DNA of 64,000 nucleotides, from assembly GCA_934573855.1 (NCBI GenBank), contig CAKTMF010000003.1, forward strand, positions 124,001 to 188,000, in the 5' to 3' direction. A program made the translations under genes and the position numbers. The notes under the pieces were generated by a model. The model was not told the DNA's origin, did no database searches, and was given only the letters and a program-made list of their open reading frames with translations. Shown piece by piece: positions 25,655 to 33,933 of this stretch (position 1 is its first letter; each line of letters opens with the position of its first letter). Source of the stretch: an uncultured Oscillospiraceae bacterium. GTDB lineage: Bacteria > Bacillota > Clostridia > Oscillospirales > Oscillospiraceae.

Positions 25655-26406
25655 TCCGAAATCGGTATCGCGCCGCCAATATCAAAGGCTGGCAGCGCTG
25701 TCAAGTATAACGCCTCAACGGCGTGCGAGTGCAGAAAATCAATGATACGCTCCTTATCAGGGTGCATATCTATGCGGCCCGTAAAGACAAGAACGCCCGA
25801 TGAGAGCTTGAACGCGCACCCTCCGATAAAGCCGCAGTCATAGCCGTCAAGCTCAAAATATCCCGGCTCGATCAAAAGGACGTCCATACCGCTTTTCCTG
25901 CATTTTTCTGCAATGCCGTGGTCGGCGGTAATGATCGAGCCGCAGTCAACGACACACACGGAACAGTTTACATAACCCTGTTTAACGGAGATCAATTCCA
26001 CTTCCCTGTTAGCGGCCGCAAATTGAATCACTTCATCGGCAGAAACTTTTTCACTATAAATAAGATGATTTCCCACCATTATTGCGTTGAGCTGTGAATC
26101 ATTCGGATATTTTTGCCCCTGAACGATGTCAGCAAAGCGCAGAATGAAGCCTTCCCGCTCTAACGAAGCTGCAAGCTCACTGCCTCTGAGATACGGCGCA
26201 AGCAGCAGCTCTCTATCGCCGGCGTAAAACACCGAAAGATCGGCGTGACCGGAGAGACGCTTGTCAACGAGCGGATTATCGGGGACAATAAGCGCTTCGA
26301 TCCCGGCTTTTTTCAGAGGTTTTTCCAAAATATCTTTATATTTTTCGCCGATCAATGCTTTTCCGGCATTAACGGGGAGATTGGCGTTCTCTACAAACCT
26401 GTTCAT
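25642..26406 (-). CDS. Conserved protein of unknown function, possibly GME-fold (DUF6873-like)
   Basis: 254 residues, no signal peptide or membrane segment. The repeated pattern of short strands (HADLSVFYAGD, VNCSVCVVDCGSIITAD, DGYDCGFIGGCAFKLSSG, VLVFTGRID) suggests a five-bladed propeller like the guanidino-group-modifying enzymes, where DxGG-type turns carry active residues. I believe this corresponds to DUF6873 but could not check. The start overlaps the radA stop by four bases, so it is the last gene of the spoIVA-cwlD-radA unit. No reaction can be assigned. Confidence 0.6.
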   Translation of the reverse strand: MNRFVENANLPVNAGKALIGEKYKDILEKPLKKAGIEALIVPDNPLVDKRLSGHADLSVFYAGDRELLLAPYLRGSELAASLEREGFILRFADIVQGQKYPNDSQLNAIMVGNHLIYSEKVSADEVIQFAAANREVELISVKQGYVNCSVCVVDCGSIITADHGIAEKCRKSGMDVLLIEPGYFELDGYDCGFIGGCAFKLSSGVLVFTGRIDMHPDKERIIDFLHSHAVEALYLTALPAFDIGGAIPISERTS

Positions 26407-27770
26407 TTTTTGCCCAACACGGCGGCTACAGCCTCACCAACGGCCTTTACCGGAATGAGAGTGAGTCCTTTAAGCTCCTGAACATCTCCGCGGACATGGG
26501 CGGGGATAACGCAGCGCCTGAAGCCGAGACGCGCTATCTCCGAAAGGCGCTGATTCAGGAGGTTTACGCTCCTTATCTCCCCGGAAAGGCCCACCTCGCC
26601 CAGTGCCGCGAGATCCTGCCCAACCGGTCTGTCGAGGAAGCTCGACGCGATGGCGAGGATCGTCGCAAGGTCCGCCGCCGGCTCATCAAGCTCAAGCCCG
26701 CCGATAACGTTTATGTACGCATCGCAGCCGGTCACGGGCATTCCACCGCGCTTTTCAAGCACCGCGAGCAGCATTGCGGCACGGTTATAGTCGATACCGT
26801 TGCTGCGGCGCGAGGCGTTGTAGCCGGACGGGGTCACAAGCGCCTGCACCTCGGCGAGGATAGGGCGCGTTCCCTCCATCACACAGGCTACACAGGTACC
26901 CGGGCTGTTCTCCGGGCGTCCTGCAAGGAGCATTTCGGACGGATTTTCTACGCAATTCAGGCCGTTGTCGGCCATTTCAAAAACGCCTATCTCATTCGTC
27001 GAGCCGAAACGGTTCTTGACCGCGCGGAGGATACGAAAGCTCGTATTGCGCTCGCCCTCAAAGTACAGCACACAGTCCACCATATGCTCCAGCACCTTCG
27101 GTCCGGCAATGCTGCCCTCTTTGGTGATGTGTCCCACCACAAAAACGGTAAGCCCTTTCTCCTTCGTCTCGCGCATAATGCGCATGGTACACTCACGCAC
27201 CTGCGTGACGCTGCCCGGCGCGGAGCTGATCTCCCCGCTGGAGATGGTCTGCACGGAGTCAATGATCACGATATCGGGGTCCACTTCGGCTATGCAGGAG
27301 ATAATATTGTCTATATCCGTCTCCGCGAGGACGTACACATCGCCCTTGCTTACTCCGAGGCGCAGTGCGCGCAGCTTGAGCTGACGCTCGCTTTCCTCTG
27401 CGGTGACGTAGAGAATACGCCTGTCATCTGCAATGCGGCCGCACATCTGGAGAAGGATAGTGGATTTGCCTATTCCCGGCGCGCCGCCGACAAGCACCAG
27501 CGAACCCACCACCGCGCCGCCGCCGAGAACACGGTCAAACTCGGATATACCGGTGGAAAACCTGATCTCCTCGCTCATATCGAGTTCCGCAAGGCGCTTT
27601 GCGCTCTGCATTCTCCGGCTCGCAGCGGAGGCTTTGGCTGAGGCGGGACGGCTGTCGAGCTTTACTTCCTTGAGTGTATTCCATGCTCCGCAGGACGGGC
27701 ATTTCCCTGCCCAGTTCATCGTTTCGCTGCCGCACTCGGTGCAGCAGTACACTGTCTTTTGCTTTGCCAT
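26403..27770 (-). CDS. radA: DNA repair protein RadA
   Basis: 455 residues. An N-terminal C4 zinc finger (CTECGSETMNWAGKCPSCG) is followed by a RecA-like ATPase with Walker A GGAPGIGKST (about 88-97), Walker B VIIDSVQT, and the RadA-specific KNRFGSTNEIG. The C-terminal part is Lon-protease-like (GLSGEIRSV, then RRCVIP). RadA drives branch migration in recombination repair. Lies 12 bases downstream of cwlD on the same strand. Confidence 0.95.
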   Translation of the reverse strand: MAKQKTVYCCTECGSETMNWAGKCPSCGAWNTLKEVKLDSRPASAKASAASRRMQSAKRLAELDMSEEIRFSTGISEFDRVLGGGAVVGSLVLVGGAPGIGKSTILLQMCGRIADDRRILYVTAEESERQLKLRALRLGVSKGDVYVLAETDIDNIISCIAEVDPDIVIIDSVQTISSGEISSAPGSVTQVRECTMRIMRETKEKGLTVFVVGHITKEGSIAGPKVLEHMVDCVLYFEGERNTSFRILRAVKNRFGSTNEIGVFEMADNGLNCVENPSEMLLAGRPENSPGTCVACVMEGTRPILAEVQALVTPSGYNASRRSNGIDYNRAAMLLAVLEKRGGMPVTGCDAYINVIGGLELDEPAADLATILAIASSFLDRPVGQDLAALGEVGLSGEIRSVNLLNQRLSEIARLGFRRCVIPAHVRGDVQELKGLTLIPVKAVGEAVAAVLGKK

Positions 27771-27782
27771 ATATCTTTTCTC

Positions 27783-28508
27783 CTATGTAGAGTGATCGCT
27801 GTCGTATTGAAGAAACGCCGTCAGCATGACCGCGGCAAGCGCGGTTTGGTAGCCGCTGCTTTTCAGCTTTGAAAGATCGTTCGGATTCGACATAAAGCCG
27901 CATTCCACAAGGACCGCGGGGCAGTCTGCATTCGACGTCAGGAACAATTTTTTCGGTGCAGGCTCCGCAAGGCGCCGATTCTCGGGGTCAAGATATTTGT
28001 TCAGGCTGTCATGGATCATCGTCCCGAGACGGCGGCTCTCTTCATCGTCTGCGTAAAGAGTCTGTGCGCCATGCGGCTGAGGTGCTATATAGCAGTTCTG
28101 ATGAATGCTGACAAGCACCGCTCCTGGAGTCTCCGAGGCGATCCTTGCCCTCTCAGCAAGGTCCTCATGCTCGCTGTATTTCTGCATGTCGGAGAGCGTG
28201 ACGTCCTCAGTACGGGTCATTATATACCTTTGGCCAAACAGCTCGGCAAGCGCCTGCATTCTAAGCGCAATGGCGAGGTTTATCCCGCTCTCGCGCGTGC
28301 CGTCCGCCGCGATGGCTCCGCCGTCTATCCCACCGTGGCCTGGGTCGATAACAAGCACGCTGCCCATATCCTCATTCCACACCGCACGCAGCGGGTCCCT
28401 CGCGGAAAGGAGGACGGTGCATGTGAGCAGAACAAGCACGCCGAGCAGGATCGACGCTTTTCTTATATTATACCGTTTCGTTCCGTGCAAGTCAAACAAA
28501 ACGCCCAT
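27783..28508 (-). CDS. cwlD: N-acetylmuramoyl-L-alanine amidase CwlD
   Basis: 241 residues: a short cytoplasmic N-terminus, one membrane anchor or uncleaved signal (about 18-37), then an Amidase_3 domain with zinc ligands in IDPGHGGIDGG, RESGINLAIA, SIHQN and the catalytic glutamate of VLVECGFMSN. In spore formers CwlD, with PdaA, makes muramic-delta-lactam in the spore cortex, needed for germination. The start is three bases from the spoIVA stop, so both are made from one transcript, which fits a sporulation role. Confidence 0.9.
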   Translation of the reverse strand: MGVLFDLHGTKRYNIRKASILLGVLVLLTCTVLLSARDPLRAVWNEDMGSVLVIDPGHGGIDGGAIAADGTRESGINLAIALRMQALAELFGQRYIMTRTEDVTLSDMQKYSEHEDLAERARIASETPGAVLVSIHQNCYIAPQPHGAQTLYADDEESRRLGTMIHDSLNKYLDPENRRLAEPAPKKLFLTSNADCPAVLVECGFMSNPNDLSKLKSSGYQTALAAVMLTAFLQYDSDHST

Positions 28509-28511
28509 CGC

Positions 28512-29990
28512 TTAAAGCAGAATACAGATAAGCGCTCCGCTCCCCTCGTTGATTATGCGCTGAAGAGTGTCCTGGAGCTTTATCCTCGCATTGCGCGGCA
28601 GGGCCTCGATCTTTGAGGTGAGTCCCTCCTCGGCAATGTCGTTGAGCGATTTACCGAAAATGTTGGACTGCCATATGCGATTCACGTCGCCGTCAAAGCC
28701 CTGAAGGAGGAAGTTTATTATGTCCTCCGACGCGGTCTCGCCGCCTATTGCCGGTGTTACCTCCGTTTCGATGTTGGTCATCATCATATGGATAGCCGGG
28801 GCGCTGGCCTTTAGCTTTACGGTGTATTTTCCGCCCTGCCGGACTATCTGCGGCTCCTCAAGCCTCATCTGTGTGGAGTCCGGCATCACCACGCCGTAGC
28901 CCGTGGTACGGACATTTTCAAGCGCCGTGCGGAGCTTGTCGTAGTCGGCCTTAATGCTGCTCATGTCGGCAAGCGTTGCGATAAGGTCGGCGTCGTTCCT
29001 GACCTCGATCCCCGTCTGCTGGCTTATCGTCTGGTAGTACAGCGCGCGCGGCACCTGAATGGAGACCGCCACCATCCCTTGACCGAGGTCATTCTCGGCA
29101 ACGTTGACGCAGCTGATATTCTCACAGTCGCCGAGACACTTTGCCGCTTTGCAGCAGTCCTTGATCTTCTCGGCGTCGGCGTAGGCGTCCATGATGTAAG
29201 AGTACATCTCCGTTTTCAGCTCATTATCCTCCGGCAGCGCGTCGAGCCATTCGGGCAGGAATATACCGACCGCCTTGAACGGAAACTCCTCAAGCACGGA
29301 CTGCATTATCTGGGAAATGTCCTTTTCGGTCATTTTAAGACAGTTCACGCACATACACCGCACGCCGTATTCCTCTGACAGCTCATCCGCGAGAGCCTTT
29401 GTTTCCGGCGCGTCGGGGTATGCGCTGTTGAGCAGGATGACAAATGGCTTTCCGATATTTTTCAGCTCGGTCACGACCCTGCGCTCCGGCTCAATGTACT
29501 TTTCACGCGGGATGTCGCAGACGCTGCCGTCCGTCGTCACCACTATGCCGATGGTCGAGTGTTCGGTTATGACCTTGTAGGTCCCCTTTTCCGCCGCCTC
29601 GGTCATGCTTATCTCATGGTCAAACCACGGCGTCGTGACAAGGCGCTCCGACCCGTCCTCAAACTGTCCGGCGGCTCCGTCCACCATGTAGCCTACGCAG
29701 TCCACCAGCCGCACAGACATTTTTGCTCCTTCACCAAAGGAGACGGTAACTGCGTCCTCGGGGACGAATTTAGGCTCTGCGGTCATGATGGTCTTGCCTG
29801 AGCCGCTCTGCGGAAGCTCATCCTTCGCGCGCTCGCGCATGTATGTATTGTCTATCTGCGGTATCACCATCATCTCCATAAAGCGCTTGATGAATGTGGA
29901 TTTCCCGGTGCGTACAGGTCCGACCACGCCCAGCATGAAGGCCCCGTCGGTGCGTTCTGCGATATCGCGGTATATATTGGTTTCGTTCAT
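28512..29990 (-). CDS. spoIVA: Stage IV sporulation protein A
   Basis: 492 residues. SpoIVA polymerises with ATP hydrolysis on the outer forespore membrane and forms the basement of the spore coat. It has the Walker A GPVRTGKST near residue 25, a Walker B VDCVGYMV, and a C-terminal domain ending GSGALICILL as in homologues. ATG 29990 (MNETNIYRDIAER) is used because GGAGG lies eight bases upstream. Its Shine-Dalgarno can pair with an upstream arm (see 29999-30045), and a sigma-E-like promoter precedes it. Confidence 0.96.
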   Translation of the reverse strand: MNETNIYRDIAERTDGAFMLGVVGPVRTGKSTFIKRFMEMMVIPQIDNTYMRERAKDELPQSGSGKTIMTAEPKFVPEDAVTVSFGEGAKMSVRLVDCVGYMVDGAAGQFEDGSERLVTTPWFDHEISMTEAAEKGTYKVITEHSTIGIVVTTDGSVCDIPREKYIEPERRVVTELKNIGKPFVILLNSAYPDAPETKALADELSEEYGVRCMCVNCLKMTEKDISQIMQSVLEEFPFKAVGIFLPEWLDALPEDNELKTEMYSYIMDAYADAEKIKDCCKAAKCLGDCENISCVNVAENDLGQGMVAVSIQVPRALYYQTISQQTGIEVRNDADLIATLADMSSIKADYDKLRTALENVRTTGYGVVMPDSTQMRLEEPQIVRQGGKYTVKLKASAPAIHMMMTNIETEVTPAIGGETASEDIINFLLQGFDGDVNRIWQSNIFGKSLNDIAEEGLTSKIEALPRNARIKLQDTLQRIINEGSGALICILL

Positions 29991-29998
29991 ATAAAAAG

Positions 29999-30045
29999 CC
30001 TCCGCAATCATTTTCTCGTTTGTACGAGTTTATGAGCTGCGGAGG
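29999..30045 (-). promoter_or_regulatory. Inverted repeat able to occlude the spoIVA Shine-Dalgarno
   Basis: 29999-30006 and 30038-30045 are an exact 8-bp inverted repeat; in the mRNA the downstream arm TGCGGAGG contains the spoIVA ribosome binding site. A smaller hairpin (30015-30019/30024-30028) lies within the loop. Confidence 0.65.
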
Positions 30046-30055
30046 TGATTTATTC
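30027..30055 (-). promoter_or_regulatory. Putative sigma-E promoter of spoIVA
   Basis: Minus strand GAATAAAT (30048-30055), 13-base spacer, CATAAACT (30027-30034), which fits the sigma-E -10 consensus CATAnAnT. Start would fall near 30020, 30 bases before the ATG. Expected because spoIVA is a known sigma-E gene. Confidence 0.55.
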
Positions 30056-30061
30056 AGCTTG

Positions 30062-30826
30062 TCAAATAAAAGAGACGACCTGAGAATGGACGGCGGAGAG
30101 GTGCACATCAAGGGCGGGAAAGGCTGCCCTGAGCTTTTCGGCAAGAACCGGCATGACGGGGTTTTCGGTACAGAAATGGTCCGCGTCGATCAGGTTCAGT
30201 CCAAGCTCCTTTGCTTCAAGGAATTGATGATATTTAACGTCCGCGGTAACATAGGTGTCGCAGCCCTTTTCGATGGCGTCGTACATTGCGTCTGCACCCG
30301 CGCCGCCCATGACGGCAAGGCGCTTGACCCTCCTGCCTCCGTCGACGTAGCGAAGGCCTTTTACATTAAGTACGCTCCTGCAATGCACGAGGAACTCCTC
30401 AAGGCAAAGCTCCTCTTGAAGCTCCCCTATTCTGCCGCAGCCGTCGCTGTCAAGGGTATCGGTACGCACCGCGCCCAACAGGGATATCAGCACGTCGTTC
30501 ACGCCGCCCTCCGCTATATCGAGATTCGTATGCATGGATATGACGGAGATGTCGTTCTTTATAAGCTTCATGAGCTTCCGTGATGTCAGCCCGTCTCCGG
30601 TCACTGATTTGAGCGGAGTCCAGATAAAAGGATGGTGCGAGACGATAAGCTCAGCGCCGGTCCGTACCGCTTCGTCAATGACCTCTTCGGTAACATCGAG
30701 AGAAAGCAGCACACGGCTCACGCCGGCCTCAATATCTCCCACGAGAAAACCCGCGTTATCAAAGCCGAGCTGCAGCTCGAGCGGGGCAAGCGTACAAAGA
30801 AAATCAAATAGGTCACGGTTTTTCAA
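30062..30826 (-). CDS. Nif3-like dinuclear metal center protein
   Basis: 254 residues of the NIF3/YqfO family. Metal ligands appear in VSHHPFIW (about 63-70), DN in GFDNAGFLVGD, and near the C-terminus IDADHFCTENPVM. Shorter than the Bacillus form because the central inserted domain is absent. Often annotated GTP cyclohydrolase I type 2, but the activity is not established for most members. Overlaps trmK by 14 bases, the classic arrangement in Firmicutes. Confidence 0.9.
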   Translation of the reverse strand: MKNRDLFDFLCTLAPLELQLGFDNAGFLVGDIEAGVSRVLLSLDVTEEVIDEAVRTGAELIVSHHPFIWTPLKSVTGDGLTSRKLMKLIKNDISVISMHTNLDIAEGGVNDVLISLLGAVRTDTLDSDGCGRIGELQEELCLEEFLVHCRSVLNVKGLRYVDGGRRVKRLAVMGGAGADAMYDAIEKGCDTYVTADVKYHQFLEAKELGLNLIDADHFCTENPVMPVLAEKLRAAFPALDVHLSAVHSQVVSFI

Positions 30827-31502
30827 AACTGTCCCTCATTTCATGCAGTTCATCAAGAATATGTCTCGCGAATACGGCGCGCAGGCTGTCCCGCCCCTTC
30901 ACGGATGAGCGCATTTTGCCGTCCTCATATTCAAAGCGTCGTATCAGCGCGTCCAGATACTCCGGAAAAAGTCCGTCGCCGCGCACGTTTTCGAGCTTTC
31001 CGGTATAAAGCTCAGCATCTGAATACCGGCAGGAGACGCCGAAGCGCGCGACAAGCAGCTGATAAATGATACCGTCGCGTACATACTCGTCGCAAACGAT
31101 GTCAAAGCCGTTATTTATGAGCCAGAAGCGCAGTATCTCGGCCTTGGTCATCGGCTGGAGTATGAGAGTGTATCCGGGGGCAATGCACCATTCCGCGCGG
31201 TCCAGAATACCGCAGATGGTGTCCCCGCCCATTCCGGCGATAACAATTGTGTCTATTTTTGAGCCGTCGCACTTTTCAAGGCCGTCGCAAAGGAGAAACT
31301 CGATACCGTCCAGCGCGCCCGCGCTCTCGGCGGTGCGTCTCGCGGATTCGAGCGGACCTGAGTTTATATCCGAGGCGATAATGTTCCCGGGATATCCGCG
31401 CTGAAAAAGCGCCGCGGGGATATAGCCGTGGTCAGTTCCCACGTCTATAACGCCGGCGCCATCCGCGATATGTGCCAAAATAGCCGTTAGTCTCTTGTTC
31501 AT
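30813..31502 (-). CDS. trmK: tRNA (adenine22-N1)-methyltransferase TrmK
   Basis: 229 residues, a class I SAM methyltransferase: VIDVGTDHGYIPA is motif I, IIASDINSGPLESA motif II, and VIAGMGGDTI the catalytic region characteristic of TrmK, which makes m1A22 in tRNA-Ser and tRNA-Tyr. ATG 31502 is preceded by GAGGTGATC; an in-frame GTG two codons earlier lies inside that RBS and is rejected. Cotranscribed with the nif3-like gene. Confidence 0.91.
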   Translation of the reverse strand: MNKRLTAILAHIADGAGVIDVGTDHGYIPAALFQRGYPGNIIASDINSGPLESARRTAESAGALDGIEFLLCDGLEKCDGSKIDTIVIAGMGGDTICGILDRAEWCIAPGYTLILQPMTKAEILRFWLINNGFDIVCDEYVRDGIIYQLLVARFGVSCRYSDAELYTGKLENVRGDGLFPEYLDALIRRFEYEDGKMRSSVKGRDSLRAVFARHILDELHEMRDSFEKP

Positions 31503-31521
31503 GATCACCTCAGATAAATAT

Positions 31522-31547
31522 AAAAGCCGGAAGAACTCCGGCTTTTT
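31522..31547. terminator. Intrinsic terminator
   Basis: AAAGCCGGA pairs with TCCGGCTTT around AGAAC with A/T tracts; lies just after the DUF1858 gene on the minus strand. Confidence 0.85.
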
Positions 31548-31563
31548 CAGATATTATGACTGC

Positions 31564-31764
31564 TCAGACAGTCTCCAGATACGCCTTGAGGTAGGTCAGA
31601 AATTCGTCGGGATCGACGCCGTGAGCGGCACACGCCTGCTCGACGGTCTCGCCGCTTGCAAGGGCGCAGCCCATGCAGTGCATGCCGATCGCCTGAAACG
31701 CGGGCATAGCCTGCGGGCAATTCTCAACGACCTCACCAATGACGGTCTCTCTTGTAATTTCCAT
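31564..31764 (-). CDS. DUF1858 domain protein
   Basis: 66 residues, essentially one DUF1858 domain: MEITRETVIGEVVENCPQA, then the conserved GMHCMGCALASGET cysteine pair and a final acidic helix. Such small proteins are frequent in anaerobes and may bind a redox cofactor or act as disulfide partners, but function is not established. ATG 31764 follows an AAAGGTGAC RBS. Flanked by terminators on both sides, so it is monocistronic. Confidence 0.85.
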   Translation of the reverse strand: MEITRETVIGEVVENCPQAMPAFQAIGMHCMGCALASGETVEQACAAHGVDPDEFLTYLKAYLETV

Positions 31765-31793
31765 TGCTGTCACCTTTCTGAATCAATTCAACA

Positions 31794-31825
31794 AAAGATT
31801 GGGACGCGGAAGCGTCCCAATCTTT
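31794..31825. terminator. Bidirectional terminator
   Basis: Perfect 14-bp stem (31794-31807 with 31812-31825), loop GGAA, between two minus-strand small genes. Confidence 0.88.
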
Positions 31826-31838
31826 CCTGTCAGGCGAA

Positions 31839-32117
31839 TCAGGCCTGCTCTCTCATCTTAGCGAAGCACTCGCTGCAGTAAACGGGACGGTCGGACTTGG
31901 GCTCAAAGGGAACCTTTGCCTCGCCGCCGCAGGCAGCGCAGACAGCGGTAAAGAACTCACGGGGACCACGGGCAGCGTTCTTGCGTGCGTCGCGGCATGC
32001 CTTGCAGCGCTGGGGCTCGTTCTGGAAGCCGCGCTCTGCGTAGAATTCCTGCTCACCGGCGGTGAAAACGAACTCTTTACCACACTCTTTGCAAACTAAG
32101 GTCTTGTCTTCGTACAT
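31839..32117 (-). CDS. Small zinc-ribbon protein
   Basis: 92 residues with four CxxC pairs: CKECGKEF, CKACRDAR, CAACGGEA and CSECFAKM, enough for two zinc ribbons. The first module with FVFTAGEQEFYAERGF is the zf-trcl type found in many Clostridia. Probably cytoplasmic; role unknown, perhaps nucleic acid or protein binding. AGAGAGGATTCGAA precedes the ATG. Lies between the sigma-factor gene and DUF1858. Confidence 0.85.
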   Translation of the reverse strand: MYEDKTLVCKECGKEFVFTAGEQEFYAERGFQNEPQRCKACRDARKNAARGPREFFTAVCAACGGEAKVPFEPKSDRPVYCSECFAKMREQA

Positions 32118-32168
32118 TTCGAATCCTCTCTTTTGATAGAAATACCGTTATCGGCTTAATATATGCGA

Positions 32169-32786
32169 TCAGCCAAAGCTGATATCGCCAAAATTGGGGT
32201 CCCGCGCCAGCTTGCGCCTTATTCTCTGCACTGCGTTGTCAACGGATTTCGCGTCCTTGCCGAGTCTCGACGAGATATCTCCGTAGGGCAAGCCCTCGAG
32301 ATAAAGTCTGAGTACCTTCATCTCGAACTTTGACAGGCAGTCCGATAAGGCTGAATAAAGTTCTTCCTTGCTCTCTCTGGCCAGAACCACATCCTCCGGA
32401 CTGCGCCGAAGGAATTCGGGAAACACCGATAACTGAGTACTGGGGTCTTCCGAGAGTTGCTCAAACGACACACCGCCGTTGAGCGGGAAATGCTTTAATC
32501 GGGATGCGGATTTGACTGCTGAAAGAAGACGCGTTTTGATGCAGTGTTCGGCAAAGGTACGGAACGACGCGCCCTGATCCGGGTCGAACTGCCGGATGGC
32601 CGTGACGAGACCGAAGGTCCCCTCCTGTATCAGGTCCTCGCTGTCGCCGCCCGCAAGAAACAGCGGCCGAGCGCACGCGCGGACAAGCTGAAGATACCGG
32701 CCGGCCAGCGCCTCTTCCGCGCTCCTGTTGCCCTTTGCAGTCAGGCTTTGAAGTTCTGCATCGGAGTATGCTGCGTAATCAATCAT
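32169..32786 (-). CDS. sigH: RNA polymerase sigma factor, SigH (Spo0H)-like
   Basis: 205 residues. Region 2 is clear (EDLIQEGTFGLVTAIRQFDP, then FRTFAEHCIKTRLLSAVKSASR), and region 4 has FEMKVLRLYLEGLPYGDISSRLGKDAKSVDNAVQRIRRKL split by a helix-turn-helix. Size and motifs fit SigH, the early-sporulation sigma factor. An upstream in-frame ATG at 32834 falls inside the promoter, so ATG 32786 is used, though no clear Shine-Dalgarno is present and a palindrome sits three bases upstream. Regulation looks unusual (see promoter entries). Confidence 0.83.
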   Translation of the reverse strand: MIDYAAYSDAELQSLTAKGNRSAEEALAGRYLQLVRACARPLFLAGGDSEDLIQEGTFGLVTAIRQFDPDQGASFRTFAEHCIKTRLLSAVKSASRLKHFPLNGGVSFEQLSEDPSTQLSVFPEFLRRSPEDVVLARESKEELYSALSDCLSKFEMKVLRLYLEGLPYGDISSRLGKDAKSVDNAVQRIRRKLARDPNFGDISFG

Positions 32787-32788
32787 AA

Positions 32789-32804
32789 TATAACGACCGT
32801 TATA
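32789..32804 (-). promoter_or_regulatory. Palindrome directly before the sigma-factor start codon
   Basis: TATAACG-GT-CGTTATA (minus strand), a perfect 7-2-7 inverted repeat, two bases before the ATG where a ribosome binding site would normally be. Confidence 0.6.
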
Positions 32805-32843
32805 GCCAAATATACATGCTACATTATACAACATCTTTGGCTA
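32803..32843 (-). promoter_or_regulatory. Inverted repeat flanking the -10 box of the sigma-factor promoter
   Basis: TAGCCAAA (minus strand 32836-32843) lies in the promoter spacer and its inverted copy TTTGGCTA (32803-32810) lies downstream of the likely start; 25 bases separate them. Candidate operator. Confidence 0.55.
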
Positions 32844-32850
32844 AAGTCAA
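32823..32850 (-). promoter_or_regulatory. Promoter of the SigH-like gene
   Basis: Minus strand TTGACT (32845-32850), 16-base spacer, TATAAT (32823-32828). Confidence 0.75.
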
Positions 32851-32880
32851 TAGATTTTCGTTCAAAAAATCAATTTCTGC

Positions 32881-33921
32881 TTAAAAATCTATCTGCTGCT
32901 GGCCCATATACTCGATGCCGAGGTGTTCATAGGCCTTTCTCGTGACGCATCTGCCCCTCGGCGTGCGGGTAATAAAGCCGCACTGCAGTAGATAAGGCTC
33001 GTAAACATCCTCGAGCGTTACGGCCTCTTCGTTGATCGTTGCGGCAAGGGTATCAAGCCCGACGGGACCGCCGTTATAGAACTCGATTATGCTGCGGAGC
33101 ATGCGCCGGTCAAGCGAGTCAAGCCCCTGCTTATCGACCTCAAGACTCGAAAGCGCCCTGTCGGCAAGCTTCTTTGAGATAACGCCGTCGGCTGTGACCT
33201 GCGCGAAGTCGCGCACCCTGCGCAGAAGGCGGTTCGCGATACGGGGGGTCCCTCTTGAGCGGGAGGCTATCTCATACGCACCCTCAGGCTCGATCTCCAC
33301 GTTGAGGATACCTGCGGAGCGCTCGACTATACGCTTTAGCTCCTCGGGCGTGTAGAGTTCGAGGCGGAGCGACACGCCGAAGCGGTCACGCAGCGGAGCG
33401 GTGAGCTGACCGGAGCGCGTCGTCGCGCCGATAAGCGTAAAGCGCGGGAGATCAAGGTGTATGGAGTTCGCGGACGGCCCTTTGCCGAGTATGATGTCTA
33501 TCGCAAAATCCTCCATGGCGGGATAGAGTATCTCCTCATACGCCCTGTTAAGGCGATGTATCTCGTCGACAAAAAGGATGTCGCCCTCGCTGAGATTCGT
33601 GAGCATGGCCACGAGGTCGCCCGGCCGTTCTATCGCGGGACCGGAGGTTATACGCATATTGACGCCCATCTCGTTCGCTATCACCGCGGCAAGCGTCGTT
33701 TTGCCGAGTCCCGGGGGACCGTGGAGCAGCACATGGTCAAGCGGCTCGCTGCGCATTTTTGCCGCGTTTATGAATATGCTGAGATTTCCTTTGGCCTTCT
33801 GCTGTCCTATATACTCGCTGAGCGTTTTCGGACGCAGCGAACCCTCGTTGCTGTCCTCCGGGAGGCTCGCGGCGGTAGTGATAGTTTCATTGAAGGAATC
33901 TTCTGAGAAGCTGATACTCAT
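32881..33921 (-). CDS. ruvB: Holliday junction branch migration helicase RuvB
   Basis: 346-residue AAA+ motor: Walker A GPPGLGKTT near residue 67, Walker B LFVDEIHRLN, sensor GATTRSGQLTAPLRDRFG with the arginine finger, and a C-terminal winged helix (TPRGRCVTRKAYEHLG). Works with RuvA on Holliday junctions. Follows ruvA by 12 bases in a ruvC-ruvA-ruvB operon. Confidence 0.97.
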   Translation of the reverse strand: MSISFSEDSFNETITTAASLPEDSNEGSLRPKTLSEYIGQQKAKGNLSIFINAAKMRSEPLDHVLLHGPPGLGKTTLAAVIANEMGVNMRITSGPAIERPGDLVAMLTNLSEGDILFVDEIHRLNRAYEEILYPAMEDFAIDIILGKGPSANSIHLDLPRFTLIGATTRSGQLTAPLRDRFGVSLRLELYTPEELKRIVERSAGILNVEIEPEGAYEIASRSRGTPRIANRLLRRVRDFAQVTADGVISKKLADRALSSLEVDKQGLDSLDRRMLRSIIEFYNGGPVGLDTLAATINEEAVTLEDVYEPYLLQCGFITRTPRGRCVTRKAYEHLGIEYMGQQQIDF

Positions 33922-33933
33922 TGCCTGCCTCCT

